Below the pieces are notes generated by a model. It ran no database searches. It was not told the DNA's origin and worked only from the letters and a program-made list of their open reading frames with translations. This document shows, in pieces, positions 38,143-46,614 of a stretch of 64,000 nt of DNA (position 1 is the stretch's first letter; every line of letters begins with the position of its first letter). Source of the stretch: VAXT01 sp963794605 (GTDB taxonomy: Bacteria > Actinomycetota > Thermoleophilia > Gaiellales > Gaiellaceae); NCBI GenBank assembly GCA_963794605.1, contig CAWCEN010000002.1, forward strand, positions 496,001 through 560,000. The letters are read 5' to 3'. The position numbers and the translations under genes were made by a program.

Positions 38143-38217
38143 CTCCCTTCGCCGGCATGACCCGGATCAGGTTCGACGGGTGTGTTCTCAGCCTCGCAAA
38201 CGAGGCACCCCGGTAGG
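38143..38217 (-). ncRNA. TPP riboswitch (THI element)
   Basis: Read on the minus strand, the leader of thiD has the THI-box core in order: GGGGTGCC, then CTGAGA (38186-38191), then ACCCG, then CCTGATCCGGGTC (38159-38171), then ATGCC, GGCGAAGGGAG. The bases between GGGGTGCC and CTGAGA form the variable hairpin (CTCGTTTGCGAG). The element ends at the thiD ribosome site, three to ten bases from the ATG, so control is probably at translation start: TPP binding closes the site. It should govern thiD-thiM-thiE-thiL and perhaps the permease beyond. Confidence 0.96.
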
Positions 38218-38237
38218 CCAAGGCTACCATCGGCCTC

Positions 38238-40472
38238 GTGGCTCTCGGCGTGGCGCAGTGGGACGATCTGCTCCAGGGTGAGGAGCTTGCGTACCTCGGC
38301 TCGGAGGCCGCGCGGGACGCGATTGCGGCTCCTTTGCCCGAAGATCTGCCGCCCACGCTCCGCGAGCGGCTGGAGGCGAGCGGGGTCAGCGAGCTGTACT
38401 CGCACCAGACTGCTACCTGGGACGCGGCTGAGCGCGGACAGCACGTCGCGATCACGACCGGGACGGCGAGCGGGAAGAGCCTGGCGTTCAACCTGCCAGT
38501 CCTCGCCGCGCTCACCGAAGAGCCCAAGCTGCGCGCGCTCTACCTCTACCCGACGAAGGCGCTCGCGCAGGATCAGGTCCGGGCGCTCGGCGGATTGAAC
38601 GTCGAGCACATCCGGGCGGCGATCTACGACGGCGACACCGAGAGCGAACGCCGCTGGCAAGTCCGCAAGTGGGCGAATCTGATCCTGACCAACCCGGACA
38701 TGCTCCACGTCGGCGTCCTGCCGCACCACGACCGCTGGGGCGACGTGCTCTCCAACCTCCGCTACATCGTCGTCGACGAGGCGCACGTCTACCGGGGCGT
38801 CTTCGGCTCACACGTGGGCAACGTCCTGCGGCGCCTGCGCCGGCTCGCACGCGTGTACGGCGCCGAACCGCAGTTCCTGCTCGCCTCGGCGACGATCGCC
38901 AACCCCGGCGAGCTCGCACACGCGCTGACCGGGCTCGACTTCACCGTCATCGGCGAGGACGGCGCCCCGAAGGCGGAGCGGACGGTCACGCTCTGGAACC
39001 CGCCCCTCGTCGACGAGGAGCTGGGCCAGCGGGCGAGCGCGCTCGCGGAGGCATCGAAGCTGATGGCTGACCTCGTCGAGCGCGGCCTGCGAACGCTCGT
39101 CTTCGCCAAGAGCCGCCGCTCCGCGGAGCTGATCCACAAGTTCACGGCCGACCGGCTCGGCGACGCGTCGCGCCTCTCGCCATACCGCGCCGGCTATACG
39201 GCAGCGCAGCGCCGCGAGATCGAGCAGCGCCTCTTCGCCGGCGAGCTGCTCGGAGTCAGCGCGACGAATGCGCTCGAGCTCGGCATCGACGTCGGGATGC
39301 TCGACGCCGTCATCTCAGTCGGTTTCCCGGGAACGGTCGCCAGCCTGCGCCAGCAGTGGGGCCGCGCGGGGCGCCGAGGTCACGGGCTGGCGGTGCTCGT
39401 CGCGAGCGAGGACGCGCTCGACCAGTACTTCATGCGCGAGCCGCAGACGCTCCTCGGCCGTCGCGTGGAGGCGGCGATCCTCGACCACGAGAACCGGCGT
39501 GTCCTCGACGGTCACGTGGCCGCAGCCGCGTTCGAGGCGCCGCTCGACAGCGCGGACGCGGAGATCCTCGGCGCCCAGGCCCTCCGCCGCGCAGCGGAGC
39601 ACCCCGAGCTGACGAAAACCGACGCGGGCTACGTCTGGGCCGGACGCGACTACCCGGCCGCGCGTTTCGGTCTCCGCTCGGCGAGCCCGGACGTCTTCAC
39701 GGTCGTCGAAACCGAGACCGGCTCCGTGCTTGGCACGACCGAGCGCGAGCGCGCCTACTCGACCGTCCACGAAGGCGCGATCTACCTCCACCTAGGCGAG
39801 AGCTACCGCGTCATCGCACTCGACCTCGTCGCCCGCAGCGCGCTCGTCGAGCCGTTCGTCGGCGACTACTACACGCAGGCGAAGAAGGAGACGATGACGT
39901 CGATCGAGGAGACGCTCCGCGCCGAGACGCGCCTCGGCCTCGAAGTCGCTTTCGGCCGCGTGAGCGTCACCGAGCAGGTCGTCGGCTACCAGCGCAAGTC
40001 GATCCGCGACCAGTCCACACTCGAGCTCGTGGGGCTCGACCTGCCCGAGACGACGTTCGAGACCGAGGCCGTCTGGTACGTCCCCGAGCCCGGGCAGCTC
40101 GACGGCCTGACCGAGATGCCGAAGCTTCTCGGCACGCTCCACGCAGCCGAGCACGCGATGATCGCGATCCTCCCGCTCTGGGCGATGTGCGACCGCTGGG
40201 ACATCGGCGGCCTCTCGACGAACATCCACTACCAGACTGGCCGCCCCACGGTGTTCGTCTACGACGGGCACTCGGGCGGCGTCGGGATCACCGAGCGCGG
40301 CTTCGAGACCTTCGAGGGCTGGGTCGACGACACCGAGAAGATGCTCGACGGCTGCCCATGCGAGAGCGGCTGCCCGTCCTGCGTCCAGTCGCCGAAGTGC
40401 GGGAATCTGAACGAGCCGCTCGACAAGGCCGGCGCGCTGGACCTCCTACGCAGGATGCTCGACGCGCGCTAG
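38238..40472 (+). CDS. MrfA/YprA-like DEAD-box helicase with C-terminal zinc domain
   Basis: A 744-residue superfamily 2 helicase. Helicase motifs: Walker A TTGTASGKSLAFNLP near residue 75, YLYPTKALAQDQ, DEAH box VVDEAHVYRG, LLASATIANP, and LGVSATNALELGIDVG and QQWGRAGRRG in the second RecA domain. The C-terminal third is the MZB (DUF1998) type and carries four Cys in CPCESGCPSCVQSPKCGN. This is the plan of MrfA, which in Bacillus repairs mitomycin damage. The start is GTG 38238. It is divergent from the thi operon and lies about 20 bases from the riboswitch. Confidence 0.93.
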   Translation: MALGVAQWDDLLQGEELAYLGSEAARDAIAAPLPEDLPPTLRERLEASGVSELYSHQTATWDAAERGQHVAITTGTASGKSLAFNLPVLAALTEEPKLRALYLYPTKALAQDQVRALGGLNVEHIRAAIYDGDTESERRWQVRKWANLILTNPDMLHVGVLPHHDRWGDVLSNLRYIVVDEAHVYRGVFGSHVGNVLRRLRRLARVYGAEPQFLLASATIANPGELAHALTGLDFTVIGEDGAPKAERTVTLWNPPLVDEELGQRASALAEASKLMADLVERGLRTLVFAKSRRSAELIHKFTADRLGDASRLSPYRAGYTAAQRREIEQRLFAGELLGVSATNALELGIDVGMLDAVISVGFPGTVASLRQQWGRAGRRGHGLAVLVASEDALDQYFMREPQTLLGRRVEAAILDHENRRVLDGHVAAAAFEAPLDSADAEILGAQALRRAAEHPELTKTDAGYVWAGRDYPAARFGLRSASPDVFTVVETETGSVLGTTERERAYSTVHEGAIYLHLGESYRVIALDLVARSALVEPFVGDYYTQAKKETMTSIEETLRAETRLGLEVAFGRVSVTEQVVGYQRKSIRDQSTLELVGLDLPETTFETEAVWYVPEPGQLDGLTEMPKLLGTLHAAEHAMIAILPLWAMCDRWDIGGLSTNIHYQTGRPTVFVYDGHSGGVGITERGFETFEGWVDDTEKMLDGCPCESGCPSCVQSPKCGNLNEPLDKAGALDLLRRMLDAR

Positions 40473-40892
40473 CACGAAGTCGACGGCCTCCTCGGGTGTG
40501 GCGGCGCGATCGACGCCGTCCACCTCCAGGCCGGGCTCGAGGATCACGACCGGCCGCCCGAGCCGCTTCGCAAAGGCGATCTCGGTCAGCGTTCCCCAAC
40601 TGCCGCCGACCGCAATCACGGCGTCACCGGTGGCGGCGACGGCGAAGTTCCGCATGTGCCCGAGGCCGGTGGCGACGGCGTGGTCGGCCCACTCGTTCGC
40701 ATCGGACCGGCTCGTCCCGGGGAGAATGCCGATCGTGTTGCCTCCAGCAGCCTTCGCGCCGCGCATCGCTGCGGCCATCACCTCGCCGAGTCCCCCGGTG
40801 ACGACCTTGCAACCCCGCTCGGCCAGAAGCCGGCCCACTTCCTCAGCGCGAGGCTCGTGTTCGGCGCCGCTTCCGATGACGGAGACCTGCAC
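40446..40892 (-). CDS. LOG-like / TIGR00725-type nucleotide-binding protein
   Basis: A 148-residue Rossmann-like protein: VSVIGSGAEHEP, GCKVVTGGLGEVMAAAMRGA, TIGILPGTSRSDAN, and DAVIAVGGSWGTLTEIAFA. The last motif matches the P-G-G-x-G-T-x-x-E theme of the lysine-decarboxylase-like/LOG fold. Its family is widespread and mostly uncharacterised; some members cleave nucleotide 5'-monophosphates. GTG at 40892 is the likely start and touches the divergent NADH dehydrogenase start. It overlaps the end of the convergent helicase gene by 27 bases. Confidence 0.8.
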   Translation of the reverse strand: MQVSVIGSGAEHEPRAEEVGRLLAERGCKVVTGGLGEVMAAAMRGAKAAGGNTIGILPGTSRSDANEWADHAVATGLGHMRNFAVAATGDAVIAVGGSWGTLTEIAFAKRLGRPVVILEPGLEVDGVDRAATPEEAVDFVLARVEHPA

Positions 40893-42164
40893 GTGGCGAT
40901 CGTAGAGGCGAGGCACGCGCGAGGCGGGACGCTCGTCCTCGGCGGAGGTTTCGCAGGCTCGTACGTCGCTCGGCTCCTCGGAAAGCGCGCGGCGACGATC
41001 GTCAGCCTCGAGAACTTCATGCTCTACACGCCGATGCTTCCCGAGGCAGCTTCGGGCTCGCTCGAGCCGCGCCACGTCGTCGTGCCGCTGCGGATGATGT
41101 GCCCGCACGCTGAGCTGCTCCTCGGGCGACTCACCGCGCTCGACGCCGAGCAGCGCGTGGCCACGGTCGAAGCGGAAACGGAGATGATCGCCGTCCACTA
41201 CGAGCAGGCCGTCCTCGCTCTTGGCTCCTACCCGCGTGCGCTACCGATCCCAGGGCTCGCCGAGCACGGGCTCGGCTTCAAGGACCTCGCCGACGCGATC
41301 TACCTGCGCAATCACGTGCTCCGCCAGCTCGAACACGCGGCCGCCCAGAGAGACCGGCAACGAGCCGAGGCGCATCTCACGTTCGTCTTCATCGGAGCCG
41401 GCTACGCGGGGGTAGAGGCGCTCGCCGAGCTTTCGGACCTCGTCCGCGACGCACTGCGCTACTACCCCGAGTTCCAGCGCCCACGGCTGCGCTGGGTGCT
41501 CGTCGACGCGGCACCTAAGATCCTGCCCGAGATCCCGACACGCCTCGGGGAGTACGCAGCCAAACAGCTCGCCGGACGGGGTGTCGAAATCCGCACTTCG
41601 ACGACGCTCGCCTCGGTCGGCCCCGGCTGGGTCGTGCTCGCCGGCGGGGTACGGATACCCACTCACACGCTCGTCTGGACAGCGGGCGTTACGCCGAACC
41701 CGATGCTCCGGGAGCTCGGCCTTCCGGTCGACCAACGCGGAGCGGTTCGCGTCGACTCGATGCTCCGCGTCGAAGGCCACGAAGGGCTTTGGGCGCTGGG
41801 CGACGGCGCTCGCGTGCCGAACGAAAGGACGCCCGACCATCCGGACCCGCCAACGTCACAGCACGCGCTTCGACAGGCTCGACGCCTCGTGAAGAACCTG
41901 AGCGGAGTCCCGAAGCCGTATCGCTTTCGCATGCTCGGCCAAGTCGCCACGCTCGGTCGTTACAAGGGGATCGCGCTCGTCTTCGGCGTGCCGCTACGCG
42001 GGTTCATCGGCTGGTTCGTGACGAGGACGTACCACCTGTACCAGCTGCCGCTCTTCTCGAGGAAGCTCCGCGTCGTCGCGGACTGGACGGTGGCGCTCCT
42101 GTTCCGGCGGGACATCGCCGAGCTGAGCATGCTCGGGCACCCGCGGAGGCTCGGCGATGACTGA
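40893..42164 (+). CDS. type II NADH:quinone dehydrogenase
   Basis: A 423-residue two-dinucleotide-binding flavoprotein. The FAD loop TLVLGGGFAGSYVARLLG opens it, then LGSYPRALPIPGLAEHG, the NADH loop FVFIGAGYAGVEALAEL, TLVWTAGVTPNPMLRELG, and the C-terminal FAD motif GLWALGDGARVPN. The end has a hydrophobic amphipathic stretch (YKGIALVFGVPLRGFIGWFV) that would bind the membrane. It passes electrons from NADH to quinone without pumping protons. GTG at 40893 has GGAG eight bases upstream. Its end overlaps the GNAT gene by eight bases. Confidence 0.9.
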   Translation: MAIVEARHARGGTLVLGGGFAGSYVARLLGKRAATIVSLENFMLYTPMLPEAASGSLEPRHVVVPLRMMCPHAELLLGRLTALDAEQRVATVEAETEMIAVHYEQAVLALGSYPRALPIPGLAEHGLGFKDLADAIYLRNHVLRQLEHAAAQRDRQRAEAHLTFVFIGAGYAGVEALAELSDLVRDALRYYPEFQRPRLRWVLVDAAPKILPEIPTRLGEYAAKQLAGRGVEIRTSTTLASVGPGWVVLAGGVRIPTHTLVWTAGVTPNPMLRELGLPVDQRGAVRVDSMLRVEGHEGLWALGDGARVPNERTPDHPDPPTSQHALRQARRLVKNLSGVPKPYRFRMLGQVATLGRYKGIALVFGVPLRGFIGWFVTRTYHLYQLPLFSRKLRVVADWTVALLFRRDIAELSMLGHPRRLGDD

Positions 42165-42923
42165 GCGCTGCCTCGACTTCATCACCGCCATTGCAGACCG
42201 CGCTCCGATCGTGAAGGAGCCGTCGCGCTACGGCGTCGCGCAATCTGAACCCGGACCTCCCGTCCGTCTGGAGCCGCAACTACCTCTTGGCGAACGAGAA
42301 CCTCGACGGCGCGACCGCGGAGTCGCTCGCAGCCGAGACCGACCGCATCCGGCAGCCTCGGTCTGCGCCACCGCAAGGTCGAGCTGATCGATGCAGAGGC
42401 CGGCGTCCGGCTCGAGCCCGGCTTCCGACAGCTCGGATGGGACTCGGAGTGCGATGTGATCATGGTCGCGAGCCGGGATCCCGACCGGCAGGTCGACACG
42501 TCGACAGTCGACGAGGTAGGCCTCGACGAGCTCTCCGCGGCCTGGACAGAAGGGTGGCGAGCCGAGCCGCGAATCGAGAACGAGGAGGTCGTCCAGCAGC
42601 TCGTTGAGAACCGCCGCGTGATGGCCGAAGCCGTCGACACGAGGTGTTTTGCCGCCCGAGTCGACGGACAAATCGGGAGCTACTGCGAGCTGTACTTCGA
42701 CGACAGGACCGGGCAGATCGAGGACGTCTTGACGCTCAAGCCGTTCCGCAACCGCGGCCTCGCGCGGGCGACCGTGATGCGCGCCCTGCAGGAGTCGCGC
42801 GAGGCCGGCCACGACCTCACGTTTCTGATCGCAGACCGCGACGACTGGCCCAAGGAGCTGTACGCGAAGCTCGGCTTCGACGAGATCGGCCGCATCTGGG
42901 AGTTCCTCCCGCGCGTCGCCTGA
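42157..42923 (+). CDS. GNAT acetyltransferase (frame broken twice)
   Basis: Three frames join to one protein. The first begins MTERCLDFITAIADRA; after a break near 42240 it reads NLNPDLPSVWSRNYLLANEN; after a second near 42357 it reads LRHRKVELIDAEAGVRLEPG. The last part is the GNAT core: GSYCELYFDDRTGQIEDVLT, PFRNRGLARATVMRAL (acetyl-CoA loop R-N-R-G-L-A) and LFLIADRDDWPKELYAKLGF-type ending. The length is 255 codons plus two bases, as two insertions predict. The gene overlaps the NADH dehydrogenase gene. Substrate unknown. Confidence 0.78.
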
Positions 42924-42964
42924 GCGGCCAGCCAGTACCATCGGGGACCTCAAAAGGAGGAACG

Positions 42965-43150
42965 ATGGGCCTGAAAGAGTTCTGGCAGAAACTGACCGGC
43001 GGTGATTCGGCCGAGCGCGAGATCGAGGAGATTCGCGACAACCCCGACGAGGTGCCGCACAAGGCCGAGGACTACGAGGGCATGAAGGATGATGTGCGGA
43101 TCGCCGAGCGCTACCCGGGCGCCGAGCGGCTGTCCGACGACCACCTCTAG
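42965..43150 (+). CDS. small acidic hypothetical protein
   Basis: A 61-residue protein behind a very strong ribosome site (AAAAGGAGG). It is charged and probably helical: MGLKEFWQKLTGG, REIEEIRDNPDEVPHKAEDY, RIAERYPGAERLSDDHL. There is no membrane segment and no known motif. Codon use matches its neighbours, and the strong site suggests it is really made. Its TAG shares bases with the convergent ligD stop. I do not recognise it; it may be a stress or regulatory small protein. Confidence 0.75.
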   Translation: MGLKEFWQKLTGGDSAEREIEEIRDNPDEVPHKAEDYEGMKDDVRIAERYPGAERLSDDHL

Positions 43151-45480
43151 CGCAGGGTCTTCAACGCAGCGGTCAGTGACTGCTTCGTCGTCAGCACGTC
43201 CGCGAACAGGTCGCCGTGCTTCTCGACCCGGCGGACCACTTCCTCCATCGAGAACGCAGCCGGATCGAGTGACTCGTTGACCTCGTCCCAACGCAGGGGC
43301 GTCGAGACCGGCGCCCCCGCCTTCGGGCGCACCGAGTAGACGGACGCGATCGTCTTCCCCTCGCCGTTCTGATTCGAGTCGATCAAGACGCCGCGGCGCT
43401 TCGCCCTCGTCCACTCGGTCGTGACGAGCCCGCGGTGCGTTCGCGCGAGCGCGTTGGCGATGATCGCCGAGAACTCGCGCGTGTCCGCGTACGTGTGCCG
43501 GCGCGCAATCGGAACGAGGACGTGGATGCCCTCGGAGCCGCTCGTCTTGACGACGCTCTCCAGCTCGAGCGTCTCGAGCGCCTGTTTGACGAGCAGCGCG
43601 ACCTCGATCGTCTCCGGGAAGCCAACGTCGTCTGAGGGATCGAGGTCGAAGAGCACCCAGTCTGGCCGGTCGGGCCTGTCGATACGCGAGTACCACGCGT
43701 TCAGGTCGATGCAGCCCATGTTCACCATCCAGAGCAGGGCGAGCTCGTCGTTGACGAGCGGCGCGTCGATCCGCCGGCGCTGCCGAGGCTTGTCCCGCGT
43801 CGTGACGACGATCGACGCGGTCGGGATCCAGTCGGGCATCCCCTTCGGCGCGTCCTTCTGGAAGAAGAACTTGCCCTGCCAGCCGTCGGGGTAGCGCTTC
43901 AGCGTGAACGGCCGGTCCTTGAGGTGCGGGATCAGCACCGGCGCGACCCGGAGGTAGTAGGAGAGGAGGTCGCCCTTCGCGATCCCCTCGTCCGGCCAGA
44001 AGAGCTTGTCCACGTTCGACGGCTTGAAGACGCGCTTGCCCTTGCGGATTTCGGCCGGGAACAGCTCGGGCTCCGGCCCCTCGCGCCGCACCTCGGTCGC
44101 GTCCTTGTCCTCCCGCAGGCCCTGGTAGGAGGGTGCGCGGAGATGCCCGTCGTGCGTCCATTCGGCGAACTCGACCTCGGCGACGAGCTTCGGCTCGACC
44201 CAGACGACATCGCCCTTACGGATGCGGGGCATCTTGGGAACCTCCTTGAACGGCGGGGTCTTCCGCTCGAGCGGCTTCAACTTGCCCAGGAGCCGATCGA
44301 TCTCGCGGTCGCCGAACCCGGTGCCCACATTCCCGGCATAGACGAGGTCGCCGCGCTCGTAGGTCGCGAGCACGAGCGAGCCCAGCGTGCCCTGGCGCCT
44401 GCCTTGCCCGCGCGTGTAGCCGGCGACCACGAACTCCTGCTCACCGTGGCCCTTGACCTTGAGCCAGTCCCGTGAGCGCCTTCCGGGGAGGTACTTCGAG
44501 CCAAGGCGCTTGGCCATGATCCCTTCGAGGTGCTGCTGCTTCGCCGCCTTGAACAGCGCGTCGCCGTCCTCGAAGGTCTCCGAGTAGCGAACCGTTCGGT
44601 TCCGGTTGTCGAGGAGCTTCTCGAGCCGCTTCCGACGCTCCTCGATCGGCAGATCGATCAGCGGCTCACCGTCGACCTCGAGCAGGTCGAAGACGAAGTA
44701 GACGATCGGGGTCCCCGGCTTTCCCTGCTGCATCGCCGAAAAGCTCGGCCGCCCGTCCTCGTCGAGCGCGCAGACCTCGCCGTCGACGACGCAGTCCGGG
44801 GTTTTCGCCGCCTTGACGAGCTCCTTCGCGACGTTTTCGAAACGCTTCGTGTAGTCCTGGTCCTTGCGCGTGCGGAGCGTGGCCTCGCCGCCGGCGACCG
44901 TGGCCACGATCCGGTACCCGTCCCATTTGATCTCGTAGAGCCAGTTGCCGCGCGGAACATCCTTCGCCTGGGTCGCGAGCATCGGCCGGTAGTTGCGAGC
45001 TTGTCGTGCCTCGGGCGCGGAGTCGTCCTTCTTACGCAGGATCAGCCAGTTTTTCGGGTCGCCCGAGAGCTTCGCGGGGACGAGCGCCCATGTGCCTTTG
45101 AGCCGCTCGCCGTGCAGCCGGACCGTGAGCCCGCCGTTCTTCTTCTCCTCGACGAGCTCGTACGTGCCCTTGTCCCAGATCTCGACGGTGCCGCCCCCGT
45201 ACTCGCCCTTCGGGATCTCGCCCTCGAACGTGGCGTACTCGAGCGGGTGGTCCTCGACGTGGACCGCGAGGTGCTGCTGGCCGGGCTCGAGCGGCGGTCC
45301 TTTGGGCACGGCCCAGCTGGCGAGCGCGCCGTTTCGCTCCAGCCGAAAGTCGTAATGCAGGCTTCGCGCCGCGTGGCGCTGGACGACGAAGATCGGCTCC
45401 TTGCCGCGCTTGGATGAGCCGAAGGGCTCGGGCGTCTTCTTCGGGTCGCGCTTCTTCTTGTATTCGGCCAGCTTGGCCAC
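43147..45480 (-). CDS. ligD: LigD, multifunctional end-joining DNA ligase
   Basis: A 777-residue protein with all three activities in the order phosphoesterase, ligase, polymerase. The 3'-phosphoesterase domain has FVVQRHAARSLHYDFRLE and LAVHVEDHPLEYATFEG. The ligase has the adenylated Lys in YEIKWDGYR (K185), CVVDGEVCALDEDG, EGIMAKRLGSKY and WLKVK. The polymerase has WPDEGIAKGDLLSYYLRVAP, WVLFDLDPSDD and the sequence SGSEGIHVLVPI. It repairs double-strand breaks with the Ku encoded just upstream. The order differs from the polymerase-first form in mycobacteria. Confidence 0.95.
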   Translation of the reverse strand: MAKLAEYKKKRDPKKTPEPFGSSKRGKEPIFVVQRHAARSLHYDFRLERNGALASWAVPKGPPLEPGQQHLAVHVEDHPLEYATFEGEIPKGEYGGGTVEIWDKGTYELVEEKKNGGLTVRLHGERLKGTWALVPAKLSGDPKNWLILRKKDDSAPEARQARNYRPMLATQAKDVPRGNWLYEIKWDGYRIVATVAGGEATLRTRKDQDYTKRFENVAKELVKAAKTPDCVVDGEVCALDEDGRPSFSAMQQGKPGTPIVYFVFDLLEVDGEPLIDLPIEERRKRLEKLLDNRNRTVRYSETFEDGDALFKAAKQQHLEGIMAKRLGSKYLPGRRSRDWLKVKGHGEQEFVVAGYTRGQGRRQGTLGSLVLATYERGDLVYAGNVGTGFGDREIDRLLGKLKPLERKTPPFKEVPKMPRIRKGDVVWVEPKLVAEVEFAEWTHDGHLRAPSYQGLREDKDATEVRREGPEPELFPAEIRKGKRVFKPSNVDKLFWPDEGIAKGDLLSYYLRVAPVLIPHLKDRPFTLKRYPDGWQGKFFFQKDAPKGMPDWIPTASIVVTTRDKPRQRRRIDAPLVNDELALLWMVNMGCIDLNAWYSRIDRPDRPDWVLFDLDPSDDVGFPETIEVALLVKQALETLELESVVKTSGSEGIHVLVPIARRHTYADTREFSAIIANALARTHRGLVTTEWTRAKRRGVLIDSNQNGEGKTIASVYSVRPKAGAPVSTPLRWDEVNESLDPAAFSMEEVVRRVEKHGDLFADVLTTKQSLTAALKTLR

Positions 45481-45483
45481 TAA

Positions 45484-45535
45484 GGCACCGCTTGCGGTGC
45501 CGCCATCAGGACGCTCGGGCTTTGCCCGTGCGTCC
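45484..45535. repeat. two adjacent GC hairpins between ku and ligD
   Basis: GGCACCGC-TT-GCGGTGCC at 45484-45501 is a perfect 8-base inverted repeat. GGACGC through GCGTCC at 45509-45535 forms 12 positions with one mismatch around a TTT loop. Both lie in the 107-base gap between the ku stop and the ligD start, right at the ligD start side. They may end the ku transcript or protect or attenuate the ligD message. Confidence 0.5.
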
Positions 45536-45587
45536 GTCTGAGCTGACCGGTCGACACGATGGGATCAGAAACTGAGCGCAGGACCTA

Positions 45588-46379
45588 CTAGCTTGCCTTT
45601 TTTGCCCGCCTTCGGCTTTTCTTCTTGGTCTGATCGACGGACTCGCGGAGCGCGGCCATCAGGTCGACGACCTCCGCTTCCTCTTCCTCCTGGGGCTCCG
45701 GCAGCTTCTTGCCCTTGGCCTTCGAGCGGATCAGGTCGAGCAGCTCCTTGCGGTACGTGTCGTCGTAGCGCTTCGGCTTGAAGCTTCCGCTGAGGTTCTC
45801 GACGAGCGACTTCGCCATGTCGACCTCGGCCTTCTGCAGCCTCGTCCTGCCGTTCACCGACTCGGGCTTCCGCACCTCGTCCGCGTAGTACATGGTCTCG
45901 AGGACGAGCACACCGTCATGGGCCCTGAGCGCGGCCAGGTGCTGCTTGTTGCGGATCACGACCTTGGCAACCCCGACCTTGCCGGTCTCGTCCAGCGCGC
46001 GGACGAGCAGCCGGTAGGGCTTCTCGGCCCCGTCCTGGGGCGCGAGGTAGTAGGCCTTGCGATAGTAGATCGGGTCGATCTCCTCGAGGTCGACGAAGTC
46101 GAGGATGTCGATCGAATGGGTCAGCTCGATGTCGAGCCGGTCGAGATCCTCGTCCTCGATCGGCACGTACTTGCCCTTCTCGATCTCGAACCCGCGGACG
46201 ACATCGTCGGGATCCACGTGCTTGCCGGTGTCCTTGCGCACCTTGTCGTAGCCAATGGGTTGCAGGTCATCCTTGTGCAGGAAGTGGAAGCGAAGCTCCT
46301 TCGACTGGGTCGCGGAGTACATCTGCACAGGCACGGTGACGAGCCCGAACGAGATCGATCCGCTCCAGATCGGACGCAT
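45588..46379 (-). CDS. ku: Ku, DNA end-binding protein
   Basis: A 263-residue bacterial Ku. It starts MRPIWSGSISFGLVTVPVQM, the family hallmark, followed by FHFLHKDDLQPIGYDKVRKD, VDLEEIDPIYYRKAYYLAP, KVGVAKVVIRNKQHLAALRA and MAKSLVENLSGSF. The C-terminus is Lys-rich (KKKSRRRAKKAS), as in extended Ku that binds DNA through the tail. As a homodimer it threads onto broken ends and recruits LigD. It lies directly upstream of ligD on the same strand. Confidence 0.97.
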   Translation of the reverse strand: MRPIWSGSISFGLVTVPVQMYSATQSKELRFHFLHKDDLQPIGYDKVRKDTGKHVDPDDVVRGFEIEKGKYVPIEDEDLDRLDIELTHSIDILDFVDLEEIDPIYYRKAYYLAPQDGAEKPYRLLVRALDETGKVGVAKVVIRNKQHLAALRAHDGVLVLETMYYADEVRKPESVNGRTRLQKAEVDMAKSLVENLSGSFKPKRYDDTYRKELLDLIRSKAKGKKLPEPQEEEEAEVVDLMAALRESVDQTKKKSRRRAKKAS

Positions 46380-46514
46380 GCTTTCTCCCTACCGAGACGG
46401 CCGGAGAGGCAAACCCGTCGACAAATGTTTCGCGTTCGGCGGGGCCGGGAAGACACGGGCTAGAAAACGGGCACGTACAACCTGAAAAGCTCATCCCTAG
46501 ACCAGGGGGTCACA

Positions 46515-46544
46515 CTCGAGGCCGGCCTTTGCGTCGGCCTCGAG
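46515..46544 (-). terminator. hairpin terminator after accA
   Basis: CTCGAGGCCG (46515-46524) pairs perfectly with CGGCCTCGAG (46535-46544) around a ten-base loop, in the 235-base gap between the accA stop and the ku start. No clear U run follows. It probably separates the acc transcript from ku. Confidence 0.6.
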
Positions 46545-46614
46545 GCTGCTCGGAGCAGTTGAAAAAACTGTGGATGCTGTGGATAGCGGGACCGGCCCGC
46601 GCTGTGGAAAACCG

